Positions 54,359-63,490 of a stretch of 64,000 nucleotides of DNA are shown in pieces. Source of the stretch: Xenorhabdus nematophila ATCC 19061 (GTDB lineage Bacteria; Pseudomonadota; Gammaproteobacteria; Enterobacterales; Enterobacteriaceae); the NCBI RefSeq assembly GCF_000252955.1, contig NC_014228.1, positions 3,511,232 to 3,575,231 of the forward strand, given 5' to 3'. The position numbers and the translations under genes are program-made. Each line of letters opens with the position of its first letter. The stretch's first letter is position 1. The notes beneath the pieces are model-generated. The model had not been told where the DNA came from and ran no database searches. It saw only the letters and a list, made by a program, of their open reading frames with translations.

Positions 54359-55243
54359 ATGAACAAATTAGTTGAAATATTTTGTGATGTCGATGATTTT
54401 TGCCGTTTTTTTATCCCACAGTGGACACAATTTTGTCTCGATAATGGATACCGCCTTCGTCGCCGACAAGGTCATATGTATCCCAGTGAAATCATGACTA
54501 TTTTGATCCTCTTCCATATGTCGAATTACCGTAATTTTAAACTTTTTTATCTGGAACATATTTGGAAATATCACCATCACGATTTTCCCACCTTACTGAG
54601 TTATACCCGTTTTGTCAGTGTCGCGCCTTCCGTTTTGACGCCGCTGTGCAGCTATCTGACTCAATTAAAAGGAAAACCCACCGGTATTGCTTTTATTGAC
54701 TCCACGAGCTTGCGCGTGTGTCATAACATTCGTATTCCCCGTCATAAAGTATTTGAAGGGGTCGCCGCACGAGGAAAAACATCAATGGGCGGGTTTTATG
54801 GTTTCAAATTACACTTGATTGTGAACCATTTGGGGGAAATTCTGGCGCTTAAAGTGACACCGGGTAATGTAGATGATCGAGAGCCTGTTCGTGAATTATC
54901 ACAAGCATTAACGGGTTCTCTTTACGGTGACAAAGGCTATCTCAGTAAAGCATTGGCGGACGATTTAGCCCAAAACGGGATCACTTTCATCACAAGGAAG
55001 CGCCGGAACATGAAAGCACAAGCGCAGGCAGAGTGGGATAGAATAATGTTATTAAAACGGTTTATTATCGAAACCATTAATGGTCAATTGAAACTCATTT
55101 CTCAAATAGAGCATTCTCGTCACCGAAGTATAAAAGGATTTCAGTTAACCGTTTTATGTGGATTGATTGCTTACTGCATGAAAGAAAAGAAACCGTCACC
55201 AAAGATTTTCTACTCAGATGACGATTTCCCCGCAGCAGCTTAA
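54359..55243 (+). CDS. IS982-family transposase
   Basis: A 294-residue DDE transposase. The start MNKLVEIFCDVDDFC at 54359 is the normal family start and has GAGGAAC upstream; the frame extends 33 codons further into the IS end. GIAFIDSTSLRVCHN (Asp), SLYGDKGYLSKALA (Asp) and RFIIETINGQLKLISQIEH (Glu) are the catalytic motifs. The frame is intact. The left inverted repeat is disrupted by IS110, so transposition of this copy should be impaired. Confidence 0.92.
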   Translation: MNKLVEIFCDVDDFCRFFIPQWTQFCLDNGYRLRRRQGHMYPSEIMTILILFHMSNYRNFKLFYLEHIWKYHHHDFPTLLSYTRFVSVAPSVLTPLCSYLTQLKGKPTGIAFIDSTSLRVCHNIRIPRHKVFEGVAARGKTSMGGFYGFKLHLIVNHLGEILALKVTPGNVDDREPVRELSQALTGSLYGDKGYLSKALADDLAQNGITFITRKRRNMKAQAQAEWDRIMLLKRFIIETINGQLKLISQIEHSRHRSIKGFQLTVLCGLIAYCMKEKKPSPKIFYSDDDFPAAA

Positions 55244-55256
55244 GCAGAATTCGGGT

Positions 55257-55851
55257 TAACTACAAGGCGCTAAAAGACGAAGCGGGTCAGCATGAACCGC
55301 TCCTGTTCAGGGATGCGGTGCCTCCTTCACCGTCCACAAAGCTCAGCGCGGGCGGGATGAAAGCAGGAAAAAATCAGGTAAAAGTGGCCGAAACGACCGG
55401 CAGTCGTACCCGTCTCAATATGCTGGGTGCCCTGAATTTACACCGCATTGAAGACACCGTGCTCCGGGAAGACCCGGGTATCAATGCCGAAAACATCGCG
55501 TATTTCGTCGGCGCGCGCCGGGAAACTGACCCGCTTTCGCAAAAAATCCCTATTATTCTGGATAATGCGGGTTACCCCGGGCAGAATGCGTGAAAGATAT
55601 TGCGTATGGGCTTAATATTGAATTGCATTACCTGCCGCCTGACAGCCCAAATCTCAATCCGATAGAGCGATTGTGGAAGTATATGAATGAGCCAGTGCGT
55701 AACAATGTCTATTTTCCGGATGCGCAGACGTTTCGTGAAACCCTGCGTCACTTTTTCCATGTCATGTTGCCAGAAAAAGCGAAAGAACTCACGACCCGAC
55801 TGACTGACCATTTTCAGATTTTAAAACCTGCATCTTCAAGTTAGATTGGTA
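55257..55851 (+). pseudogene. IS630-family transposase remnant (second type), frameshifted
   Basis: The frame after the IS982 end gives YKALKDEAGQHEPLLFRDAV, then GSRTRLNMLGALNLHRIED and KIPIILDNAGY. It meets TGA near 55590 (QNA*), and the shifted frame continues VKDIAYGLNIELHYLPPDSP, LNPIERLWKYMNE and DHFQILKPASSS to 55844. Both belong to an IS630-type transposase lacking its N-terminus, which IS982 replaced. The TATA at 55850-55853 marks the original insertion into the retron reverse transcriptase. Confidence 0.82.
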
Positions 55852-56289
55852 TAGCACTAATTTACCACTGTTTTTTTTACTCGGTCTCCAAAACAGCAAT
55901 CTTTGTAGAATAATCCGGTCAGACTCAGTGATAAATATTTCTTTTTTATTCCAACTCTGCCATAAAAGATCAGGAGTAATGGAGTTGAAAAAATTCTCCA
56001 AATCCATTTTCAGGAAATATTGATTACCTTTATGGTAGTTTGCATTATCCTTGATCGATAAGCCTTGGCGGTATGCCATAGCACTATGATGCACAGGTAA
56101 TTTATAACACTTAAGAAAAGCAGTTTGGTATTCTTTAAGCCTTTTACTTGGCTGGGCAATGATCCTATTACCTGATCTACGCTTAGGTATAGAGTAAACT
56201 TTATATTTTTTCGGGGCGTCAGAAAGAAAAGTGAATGCTTCTGTTTCACTTACCCCCAACGCCTTTGCTAGATCAAATAAGACTGTCAT
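55852..56289 (-). pseudogene. Retron reverse transcriptase, N-terminal 146 residues, cut by IS630
   Basis: The frame begins MTVLFDLAKALGVSETEAFT, then YKVYSIPKRRSGNRIIAQPS, then the retron-specific NAxxH motif in SIKDNANYHKGNQYF, the first catalytic region LKMDLENFFNSI, and LLFWRPSKKNSGKLVL. At that point the IS630 remnant begins. The palm motif YADD, the VTG motif and the thumb are lost, so there is no polymerase activity. AGAGG precedes the ATG. The msr-msd region upstream is retained. Any retron effector gene that followed has also gone. Confidence 0.85.
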
Positions 56290-56304
56290 TTAACCTCTGA
56301 TAGT

Positions 56305-56329
56305 AAAAAGCCCAAGAGAAAACTTGGGC
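56305..56329 (-). terminator. Terminator between the retron RNA and its reverse transcriptase
   Basis: On the minus strand GCCCAAG-TTTTCT-CTTGGGC is followed by TTTTT. It lies after the a2 arm and 15 bp before the RT start codon, so most transcripts would end as free non-coding RNA. Confidence 0.85.
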
Positions 56330-56331
56330 TT

Positions 56332-56445
56332 TAGAATTACTCTTTACTAGAGACAGCGAATTAAACGTGTTCAATAAGTTAGAGTCTGGCTAATCACCCG
56401 ACTAGACGAAGTTCGTCCAAATCACTAAAGAGCTTTTTAATTCTA
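56332..56445 (-). ncRNA. Retron msr-msd-like non-coding RNA region
   Basis: On the minus strand the region starts TAGAATTA (56445-56438) and ends TAATTCTA (56339-56332), a perfect 8-bp a1/a2 pair. It extends through CTCTTTA/TAAAGAG with a CTTTT bulge. Inside are an msr-like stem GACGAACTTCGTC (56417-56405), a second stem AGTC...GACT, and an msd-like arm AGAC...GTCT. A TGTTATACT extended -10 at about 56460-56468 could start it. Position upstream of a retron RT supports the call. The exact branch guanosine and msd end cannot be fixed by eye. Confidence 0.65.
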
Positions 56446-56694
56446 TGCCAAGAGCTCAAGTATAACAATCTTTGGTTCCTATTAAATATTATACCCCACC
56501 CTACCTCACCCCACTAACACACATGCTCTACATAAACTTTCTCGAAGAAAATACCTTTCCACAGCTGTAGATGTAGGATCTGATTATATACAAACATTCC
56601 CCATAAAAATAATTTCAGTTAAAACGGTCTCTTGCCCTCTCTCACTTTTGCGAGCATGATCTCAATACCTTTATTCATTAATCAAACAAGTTAC

Positions 56695-57567
56695 ATGCCT
56701 ACCATCAAAAAACTACAAACTGCAATTTCAAACATGAATATATGGCGAAAGGAAGATCAGCGAGCGCCACATAAGCCATTATTGTTGCTGTATGTGCTTT
56801 CTCAATATCAGAAAGGTCATGAACGATTGTTTGATTATGGGGAAGAGATCCACCAGCCGTTGCTGGAGTTACTCAACCGTTTTGGCCCAAAACGTAAAAA
56901 CCATGATCCTTCCTTACCATTCTGGCGACTGCGTGGCGATGGCTTTTGGACGTTGAAGAACAGTGAATTTTGCACACCACAAAAAGGCAGCAGACAACCG
57001 CCAAAACGTGAATTAATTGAATGTGGCGTCAAAGCCGGCTTCGATCAACAACATTATCAGTTATTGTGTAAAAAACCTGCGGTCATAGATAAACTGGCGC
57101 AACAAATTCTCAGTGAACATTTTCCTGACAGCATACAGGAACTGCTCGCTAATCAACTGGATTTCTCTTTAAGTCATACCCGCAAAATGCGTGATCCGCA
57201 TTTTCGCCAACAAATATTGCGGGCTTATAACTATGAATGTGCAATCTGTGGTTACAATCTGCGGCATGATGATACTCCCGTTGGATTGGAAGCAGCACAT
57301 ATCAAATGGAAACAATACGGTGGTCCTTGCACCATAAATAACGGACTTGCCTTGTGCTCGCTGCATCATTCTGCATTCGATATGGGATCAATCGGCATCG
57401 ACAGTAATATGAATTTGCTGGTTTCAGAAAGTATCAATGGCGGTTCGATGGTTAAGCAGCTTTTTTGGAATTTTGCGAAGAAACAAATACATCTTCCCCA
57501 AAACAAGGGCTATTATCCGCAGGAAGGCTTTATTGCCTGGCATCGCAACCACGTATTTAAGCAATAG
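56695..57567 (+). CDS. HNH restriction endonuclease, phosphorothioate-DNA-binding (ScoMcrA/SprMcrA-like)
   Basis: About 290 residues. The N-terminal domain (KEDQRAPHKPLLLLYVLSQY; LPFWRLRGDGFWTL) is the sulfur-binding-type domain of phosphorothioate-dependent McrA enzymes. The C-terminal domain is an HNH nuclease: CAICGYNLRHDDTPVGLEAA, HIKWKQYGGP, NNGLALCSLHHSAFD, with two Cys pairs for zinc. Such enzymes cut DNA modified by the Dnd system. No dnd gene is in the window. The start at 56695 (MPTIKKLQ) follows family length; in-frame ATGs at 56632 and 56656 are alternatives. It is divergent from the retron remnant. Confidence 0.85.
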   Translation: MPTIKKLQTAISNMNIWRKEDQRAPHKPLLLLYVLSQYQKGHERLFDYGEEIHQPLLELLNRFGPKRKNHDPSLPFWRLRGDGFWTLKNSEFCTPQKGSRQPPKRELIECGVKAGFDQQHYQLLCKKPAVIDKLAQQILSEHFPDSIQELLANQLDFSLSHTRKMRDPHFRQQILRAYNYECAICGYNLRHDDTPVGLEAAHIKWKQYGGPCTINNGLALCSLHHSAFDMGSIGIDSNMNLLVSESINGGSMVKQLFWNFAKKQIHLPQNKGYYPQEGFIAWHRNHVFKQ

Positions 57568-57572
57568 AGATT

Positions 57573-57594
57573 AAAAAAGGGAGCCAAAGCTCCC
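57573..57594 (-). terminator. Rho-independent terminator of the pot operon
   Basis: GGGAGC-CAAA-GCTCCC (57579-57594) with six A on its left, giving TTTTTT after the stem on the minus strand. It lies just past the potD stop and also faces the convergent HNH gene. Confidence 0.88.
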
Positions 57595-57618
57595 CCAATA
57601 ATTCAACTGAACGTTGGA

Positions 57619-58683
57619 TCACTGACCCGCTTTCAGCTTCTGGAAGTACTCTTCGTACAAGATACTGGCATGACCAACATCATTCTGCCATTCACCTTTC
57701 TCGATAATAGCATTATCCGGATACAACGATTTGTCTTTTGTCATTGCCTTAGGCAGAAGTTTTTTTGCTGCCAGATTCGGTGTCGGATAGCCGACTTTCT
57801 CCGCGACTTGAGCCGCAATGTCCGGGCGCAACAGGAAGTTAATCAGCTTCATTGCACCTTCAACATTCTTGGCATTAGCCGGAATTGCCAGACTATCCAT
57901 CCAGAAAATGCCGCCTTCTTTCGGCCAGATAATCTCAACGGGTGTACCTGACTGACGGGCAACATAGGCCGAACCCGGCCACATCATGCCCACATCCACT
58001 TCGCCTTCCATAAATGGATTGGCTGGGTTGTCAGAATTGAAGGCCAATATGTTTGGCATCAGCTTTCTCAGTTCCTGATAAGCCGCTTCAATCTGTTTCG
58101 GATCAGTGGTATTGCCGGAATACCCCAATTTCAATAATGCTATCTGGAAGACTTCCCGTGCGTCATCCGTCAGCACTAAACTGCTTTTATACTCAGGCTT
58201 CCAAAAATCAGCCCAGGAAGTAATGGATTTCGGATCAACATTATCACTGTTAACACCAATCGCCGTGGCACCCCAGATATAAGGGATGGAGTAATCGTTA
58301 TTCGGATCAAAAGACTTATGCAGCAAATTCGGGTCAAGATTATGAAAATTGTTCAGTTTGCTTTTGTCGATTTTTTGCAGCATCCCTTCGTTACTCATCT
58401 TTGAGACAAAGTAAGTGGATGGAACAACTAAATCGTATGCGCCGTCTTTATACGTTTTCAGCTTGGTGTACATGCTCTCATTGGATTCATAGGTGGAATA
58501 AATCACCTTAATTCCAGTTTCTTTAGTGAACTGGTTGAGCAAACCAGGCGGAACATATTCAGTCCAGTTGTAGAAATACAACGTCTTGCCGTCATCTGCG
58601 GCAGCGGCATTCACCGAACCAATGCTTAATGCCATCATCCCAGCGGCTAACAGACAGAACCACTTTTTCATGTTGTTTTTCAT
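57619..58683 (-). CDS. potD: Spermidine/putrescine ABC transporter substrate-binding protein
   Basis: A 354-residue periplasmic protein with a signal peptide (MKNNMKKWFCLLAAGMMALS, cut near VNAAAA). It follows E. coli PotD closely: LYFYNWTEYVPPGLLNQF, DLVVPSTYFVSKM, FDPNNDYSIPYIWGATAIGV, SDNPANPFMEGEVDVGMMW, IFWMDSLAIPANAKN. It binds polyamines and hands them to PotBC. ATG 58683 has GAGGGG about 9 bp upstream, preferred over the ATG at 58671. It is separated from potC by 219 bp with a terminator-like hairpin. Confidence 0.96.
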   Translation of the reverse strand: MKNNMKKWFCLLAAGMMALSIGSVNAAAADDGKTLYFYNWTEYVPPGLLNQFTKETGIKVIYSTYESNESMYTKLKTYKDGAYDLVVPSTYFVSKMSNEGMLQKIDKSKLNNFHNLDPNLLHKSFDPNNDYSIPYIWGATAIGVNSDNVDPKSITSWADFWKPEYKSSLVLTDDAREVFQIALLKLGYSGNTTDPKQIEAAYQELRKLMPNILAFNSDNPANPFMEGEVDVGMMWPGSAYVARQSGTPVEIIWPKEGGIFWMDSLAIPANAKNVEGAMKLINFLLRPDIAAQVAEKVGYPTPNLAAKKLLPKAMTKDKSLYPDNAIIEKGEWQNDVGHASILYEEYFQKLKAGQ

Positions 58684-58864
58684 GCAGTGTTTCCCCTCGC
58701 AGTTGGTGAGTTAGTATCATATAGGCTCGCGTGAACCTATCCCCGAAAAAGCGGCTATTATAAGAGCGGTGTTTAACGGGGTAAAGCCACTTATTCCTTA
58801 CTGAATTGGTGATTAGGAAAGTCATTCTGACTGATAAGGATAAACATGAAGTTATCAAAGAAAT

Positions 58865-58890
58865 AAAAACGTAGCCAACCATTGACTACG
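58865..58890 (-). terminator. Intra-operon hairpin between potC and potD
   Basis: On the minus strand CGTAG...CTACG (58890-58870) is followed by TTTTTATTT, just after the potC stop. It would partly uncouple potD from potABC. The remaining 58684-58864 shows no gene and may hold a potD promoter. Confidence 0.65.
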
Positions 58891-58902
58891 CTTAAATTAA
58901 TA

Positions 58903-59682
58903 TTAAGACTTACCTGTGCGATCCCGCATCACAAATTGGCTAATCAGGACCAAAACCAACGACATAAGCAGTAAAATTGCGGCTAATGCGTTCACTTCCG
59001 GCGAAACCCCGACTTTTACCATTGAATAGATTTTCAGTGGCAGGATTTCATAGCCCGGCCCCGTGACAAACGAGGAAACAACCACGTCATCCATCGACAG
59101 GGTAAAACTCAATAGCCAACCCGCCATAACGGCTGGCATGGCCAGTGGCAGAATGATTTTGTGCAGGATAGTTAACTCGCTGGCGCCCAGATCACGCGCC
59201 GCTTCCAGCATTTTGACGTCAAAATCTTTCAGGCGGGAGTAAACCGTCACGACCACAAACGGCAGGCAGAAAGTGATATGCGAGAACAGCAATGACCAGA
59301 ATCCAAGCGAAACGCCGAGCAGCATAAACAGCACCAGTAATGAAATCGCCATCACAATATCCGGCGACATCATCACGACAAACAACATGCCGCCAACGAA
59401 CTTTTTGCCACGGAACGAGTAACGGTACAGGGCAACAGCGGTCAGGGAACCGATCAGTGTCGCAAACGTGGCGGATGTCACCGCCATCGTCAGAGAATGT
59501 CCCGCCGCTTGCAGCAGACTGTCATTGGAGAACAACAGACTGTACCACTCGGTGGTAAAACCCTGCCAGCTAATGCCAAAACGTGACTGGTTAAACGAAC
59601 TGACCAGCAGAATAATAATCGGGATATACAGGTAAGCGTAAACGATGGTCATGAAGCCACCGCGCAACAGGCGTCCGATCAT
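58903..59682 (-). CDS. potC: Spermidine/putrescine ABC transporter permease PotC
   Basis: A 259-residue inner-membrane permease with about six membrane segments. It starts [20 protein letters not shown] and has the EAA-type ABC contact loop [21 protein letters not shown] near residue 150. It is closely PotC-like (SRFGISWQGFTTEWY; SMDDVVVSSFVTGPGYEILP). It pairs with PotB to form the channel. The start overlaps the potB stop by four bases. Confidence 0.95.
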   Translation of the reverse strand: MIGRLLRGGFMTIVYAYLYIPIIILLVSSFNQSRFGISWQGFTTEWYSLLFSNDSLLQAAGHSLTMAVTSATFATLIGSLTAVALYRYSFRGKKFVGGMLFVVMMSPDIVMAISLLVLFMLLGVSLGFWSLLFSHITFCLPFVVVTVYSRLKDFDVKMLEAARDLGASELTILHKIILPLAMPAVMAGWLLSFTLSMDDVVVSSFVTGPGYEILPLKIYSMVKVGVSPEVNALAAILLLMSLVLVLISQFVMRDRTGKS

Positions 59683-60539
59683 TCCAGCTCCACCTTCTTG
59701 TTCAGCAGCTTAGCCGCCCGATAATAGACAAGCAGCATCAATCCCATCACCAGCGTCAGGCAAATACTGGTCGCCGCCCCGAACGGCCAGTCACGGATAT
59801 TGAGGAACTGGCTCTTAATCACATTCCCGATCAGCAAATTCTTCGCGCCTCCCATCAAGTCAGCCACGTAGAACAGCCCCATCGCCGGCAGCAATACCAA
59901 CAGACAGCCGGCAATAATGCCCGGCATCGTCAATGGAATGATAATGCGGATGAACGTCTGCAATTTGCCAGCACCTAAATCCCGTGCCGCTTCCAGACAG
60001 GGTTTATCCAGCTTCTCAATGCTGGAATAGAGCGGCATCACCATAAATGGCAGCAGGATATAAACCAGCCCCAACACAACCGCTTCGGGGGTATACATAA
60101 TGCGCAGCGGTTTATCGATAATCCCCACCCACAGCAGGAAATCATTCATATAGCCACGGGTACTGAGGAACATCTTCAAACCATAAATACGGATCAGCGA
60201 GTTCGTCCAGAACGGTACGATCAGCAGGAACAGCATCAGCGGACGCAGTTTCTCCGGCATACGCGCCAAGAAGAAAGCGAACGGATAGCCAATCATCAGA
60301 CAGCACAACGTCGCCACAATCGCCATATTCAGCGAATGCAGCAACACTTCAGCATACAGCGGATCAAACAACCGGGTGTAGTTATCCAGTGAAAAGACCA
60401 TCTGCACCAGATTGGTGTCATCACGGGTCAGGAAGCTGGTTCCGATAATCATCAGGTTCGGCAAAAAAACAAACAGCATCAGCCACGATACCATGCCGGT
60501 AATGACGATGTTCTGGAATAGTTTACGCGTCTTCTTCAT
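59679..60539 (-). CDS. potB: Spermidine/putrescine ABC transporter permease PotB
   Basis: A 286-residue permease with about six membrane segments and the EAA loop [19 protein letters not shown]. The segments [33 protein letters not shown] and [20 protein letters not shown] match PotB. The start at ATG 60539 lies inside the potA 3' end, with GGAGG 12 bp upstream; a GTG at 60551 is too close to that site. It forms the translocation pore with PotC. Confidence 0.94.
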   Translation of the reverse strand: MKKTRKLFQNIVITGMVSWLMLFVFLPNLMIIGTSFLTRDDTNLVQMVFSLDNYTRLFDPLYAEVLLHSLNMAIVATLCCLMIGYPFAFFLARMPEKLRPLMLFLLIVPFWTNSLIRIYGLKMFLSTRGYMNDFLLWVGIIDKPLRIMYTPEAVVLGLVYILLPFMVMPLYSSIEKLDKPCLEAARDLGAGKLQTFIRIIIPLTMPGIIAGCLLVLLPAMGLFYVADLMGGAKNLLIGNVIKSQFLNIRDWPFGAATSICLTLVMGLMLLVYYRAAKLLNKKVELE

Positions 60540-61638
60540 CGACCAGCACAACCTCCCAGCTTTCTACCCAAGTGACGGCGATCTTCTGGTTCAGGGAATG
60601 GTCAACATCCGGATCATCTTCATTGAAGAATTCACTTACCATGACCATTTTGCCGTTTTCCATTTCGACCACAGAATCCAGTGTCATCCCCTTATAGTTA
60701 CGTTCACGAACATAACCTATCAGGCCGGATACCTGCTCACCATGATTGATCTCTTCTACGCGCAGATCTTCCGGGCGCAACAGCACTTTCAGCGTTTGCC
60801 CTACTGTGACTGGCAGCGTGGTGAAAATATCGCATTCATGGCCTTCAACGTTGGCGCGTATCCGCTGCGCATCAATGCGCTGCAATACGTTGGCGTCAAA
60901 GATATTGATTTCGCCGATAAAACGGGCAACAAACAGATTTTTCGGCTCTTCATAAATCTCGCGCGGAGAGCCATCCTGTTCGATATGCCCGTTGCGCATC
61001 ACCACGATACGATCTGACATGACCAAAGCTTCTTCCTGATCGTGGGTCACGAAGATAAAGGTAATGCCGAGCTTGCGCTGAAGTGCCTTCAGCTCATTTT
61101 GCATCTGTTTGCGCAATTTGTAATCGAGCGCGGACAACGATTCATCCAGCAACAAAACTTTCGGTTTATTCACAACCGCACGGGCAATCGCCACACGTTG
61201 TTGCTGACCACCGGAAAGCTGTGCGGGTTTACGCTGGGCAAATTCTTCAAGTTGCACCATGCGCAATGCTTCCTCAACACGCGGAGCAATCTCTTTTTCC
61301 GGTGTTTTCTGCATTCGAAGCCCGAAAGCGACATTTTCAAATACGGTCATGTGAGGGAATAAGGCATAACTTTGGAAAACCGTATTAACATGACGGTGTT
61401 CGGCGGGAATATTGGTAATATCCTGCCCTTCCAGTAAAATTTTGCCGCTATCCGCATCTTCTAGCCCGGCAATCAGACGGAGTACTGTGGTTTTGCCACA
61501 ACCGGATGGCCCAAGAATGGTCAGGAACTCGCCATCATTGATTGTCAGATCGAGTTGTGAAATAACTTGCTTACTATCGAAGCCTTTACTTAAGGCTTTC
61601 AATTCCACAAGTGGAGTCAGAGAGGTGTTCTCAGTCAT
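60523..61638 (-). CDS. potA: Spermidine/putrescine ABC transporter ATPase PotA
   Basis: A 371-residue ATPase. Walker [18 protein letters not shown] (near residue 47), Q-loop [13 protein letters not shown], signature [14 protein letters not shown], Walker [13 protein letters not shown] and the His-loop [12 protein letters not shown] are all present. A C-terminal TOBE-type regulatory domain follows from about residue 245 ([33 protein letters not shown]). It energises the PotBC channel. As first gene of the operon it starts at 61638. Confidence 0.96.
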   Translation of the reverse strand: MTENTSLTPLVELKALSKGFDSKQVISQLDLTINDGEFLTILGPSGCGKTTVLRLIAGLEDADSGKILLEGQDITNIPAEHRHVNTVFQSYALFPHMTVFENVAFGLRMQKTPEKEIAPRVEEALRMVQLEEFAQRKPAQLSGGQQQRVAIARAVVNKPKVLLLDESLSALDYKLRKQMQNELKALQRKLGITFIFVTHDQEEALVMSDRIVVMRNGHIEQDGSPREIYEEPKNLFVARFIGEINIFDANVLQRIDAQRIRANVEGHECDIFTTLPVTVGQTLKVLLRPEDLRVEEINHGEQVSGLIGYVRERNYKGMTLDSVVEMENGKMVMVSEFFNEDDPDVDHSLNQKIAVTWVESWEVVLVDEEDA

Positions 61639-62086
61639 TTATGCTATCATCTATCCCTTGGAATAATGCAGATAGAACCGCCACGGGAAAAGACTGTGTT
61701 AGCTGGCAGGAGACATCATTTCTCCGCTAAAGCTCAAAGCCAGTGGCGCCGGTTGAAATTACGAAGCGCGCATAATAAACGCAGTACGCCCAAATTGAAA
61801 GCTGATTCAATGATAATATGTCATTTTTTATTATCATTTCATGAATGTTCACACTGGAACACCATTTTTAATCTCATTTTTCCAATTGGAAATAATTTCA
61901 TTCTGATTGTTTTCCAATCAAAAAAATATCCTTGTTCTTGGCTTCACATATTAAGCGCAACACCGTAATGAACGAAGTAATATTCGATCAAATATCGAGT
62001 GATCCATCATCAATCCAAAATATTTCGTATTGATAATATCGCTCCCCATTCCGAAGAACAGGGAGCTATCCACTGGAAAAAACAAT
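61639..62086. promoter_or_regulatory. Intergenic region between potA and mltD with mltD terminator
   Basis: This 448-bp gap contains no credible gene; a 100-codon plus-strand frame at 61666-61968 has no ribosome-binding site or family features. The left part should hold the potABC promoter. GCTCCC (62041-62046) pairs with GGGAGC (62061-62066) just after the mltD stop and probably terminates mltD. Confidence 0.5.
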
Positions 62087-63418
62087 TTAATTAAGATAAA
62101 GCGTCAGCGCTATACCAGGCTTCATTTCTTTGATCTTAATGTTTTTATTCCAATTCATCAGATCATTGAGATTGACACCGTGACGCTTGGCAATGCTGGA
62201 AAAGGAATCACCTTTACGCACTCGATAGGTCACAGGGCTGCTGTTATCGACTTTCAGTACTTGCCCGATTTTGAGCCGGTCAGCCGTTTTCAGGCTGTTC
62301 AATTTCTGCAATTCCCGATGGGTGGTATTGAAGCGTTTTGCTATCGCTGACAGTGTATCTCCGGCACGCACGGTATATCGGCCCTGCTGTTGTAACTTAC
62401 GGGTATTATGTACAACCGCCAGACGGACATCCTTCAGGACGCTGTCATCAGCCAGTGAAGTTTTAAACTGGTTAACGTTCTTTTTCGGCAGCATGATGTA
62501 ATGAGGCCCATCAGGAGACGTCATACCTTGTTTATAACCCGGGTTATATGCCCTGATTGATGTTAACGACAGCCCAGATAAGTCAGCCGCTTGTGACAGC
62601 ATGATGGGTTGCCCCACTTCAACTTTAGTCAGTGCTTGCTGATGGCTGGGTTCCGGCACTTTAAAGCCAAATTGCTCGTTGTAACGAATGATGTTACTTA
62701 ATGCCAATATCTTGGGAACGTAGTTCATGGTTTCCCGTGGCAGTGACAATGACCAGAAATCAGTTGGCTTTCCTTTTGCTTCATTGTCTTTGATTGCACG
62801 CATTACCCGGCCTTCGCCACTGTTGTAGGCAGCGATGGTCAATAACCAATCTCCGTTAAACCGCTTGTTCAGGCGTTCAAACATATCGAGAGCGGCAGTT
62901 GTCGATGCGGCAACATCACGACGGGCATCGTACCATTTGTCCTGTGTGAGACCATAATGGCGACCTGTACTTGGGATAATTTGCCATATACCAGCAGCCT
63001 TAGCATAAGAGGTAGCATAAGGATTAAAAGCACTCTCCACTATGGGCAGCAGTACCAATTCCATTGGCATCTCTCGTTTATCAAGCTGCTCAACTATCCA
63101 ATAAATGTACGGGCTTGCCCGTAACGTCACATTTTGGAGATAGCTCTTGTGCTTCAGGTAGTCATTTTGTTGCTCAAGCATTCTGCTATTGCTAGGAATT
63201 TCCATCTTCAACTCATCGCGGATATGTCCCCATAAATCTTGTTGGGCTGTCGGACTCTCCTTCCAGTTTGCAGAATCTTCTGGCTCTGCAATACCGTCTG
63301 TTTTCTGATTCGTCGAAGACATCTTCTGTGTATGCTGCTGAGCAGGAGTCTTTGGTTGCAGACCCGATTGACACCCAGCAAGCAAAACAGAAGCGAATAG
63401 GATCGCTTTTGTCTTCAT
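62087..63418 (-). CDS. mltD: Membrane-bound lytic murein transglycosylase D
   Basis: A 443-residue lipoprotein (lipobox LLAGC near residue 15). The GH23 lysozyme-like domain at about residues 100-250 has VESAFNPYATSYAKAAGIWQ with the catalytic Glu and WLLTIAAYNSGEGRVMRAI. Two C-terminal LysM domains bind peptidoglycan (YTVRAGDTLSAIAKRF; YRVRKGDSFSSIAKRHG). It cleaves glycan strands to 1,6-anhydromuropeptides at the outer membrane. The mltD-gloB neighbourhood is conserved in enterobacteria. Confidence 0.95.
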   Translation of the reverse strand: MKTKAILFASVLLAGCQSGLQPKTPAQQHTQKMSSTNQKTDGIAEPEDSANWKESPTAQQDLWGHIRDELKMEIPSNSRMLEQQNDYLKHKSYLQNVTLRASPYIYWIVEQLDKREMPMELVLLPIVESAFNPYATSYAKAAGIWQIIPSTGRHYGLTQDKWYDARRDVAASTTAALDMFERLNKRFNGDWLLTIAAYNSGEGRVMRAIKDNEAKGKPTDFWSLSLPRETMNYVPKILALSNIIRYNEQFGFKVPEPSHQQALTKVEVGQPIMLSQAADLSGLSLTSIRAYNPGYKQGMTSPDGPHYIMLPKKNVNQFKTSLADDSVLKDVRLAVVHNTRKLQQQGRYTVRAGDTLSAIAKRFNTTHRELQKLNSLKTADRLKIGQVLKVDNSSPVTYRVRKGDSFSSIAKRHGVNLNDLMNWNKNIKIKEMKPGIALTLYLN

Positions 63419-63490
63419 GTTCTCTTTTGATTTTTGTCTAAAAGGTGAGCGATAATACTGACCTATTACACAGAAGACAACCCAACAAAA

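Larger units (their letters stand above)
53098..55256 (+). mobile_element. IS982-family element, interrupted by IS110 near its left end
   Basis: The right end reads GCAGAATTCGGGT (to 55256), i.e. ACCCGAATTCTGC inverted. At the left, AATTCTG occurs at 54274-54280, but the outer ACCCG is found only at 53098-53102, on the far side of an IS110 element. Joining the two gives ACCCGAATTCTG, the matching terminal repeat. The element without the insert is about 988 bp, a usual IS982 size. Confidence 0.7.

Noticed and set aside
61666..61968. 100-codon plus-strand frame between potA and mltD
   Set aside because: It has no ribosome-binding site or family features and covers the region where the pot promoter is expected.
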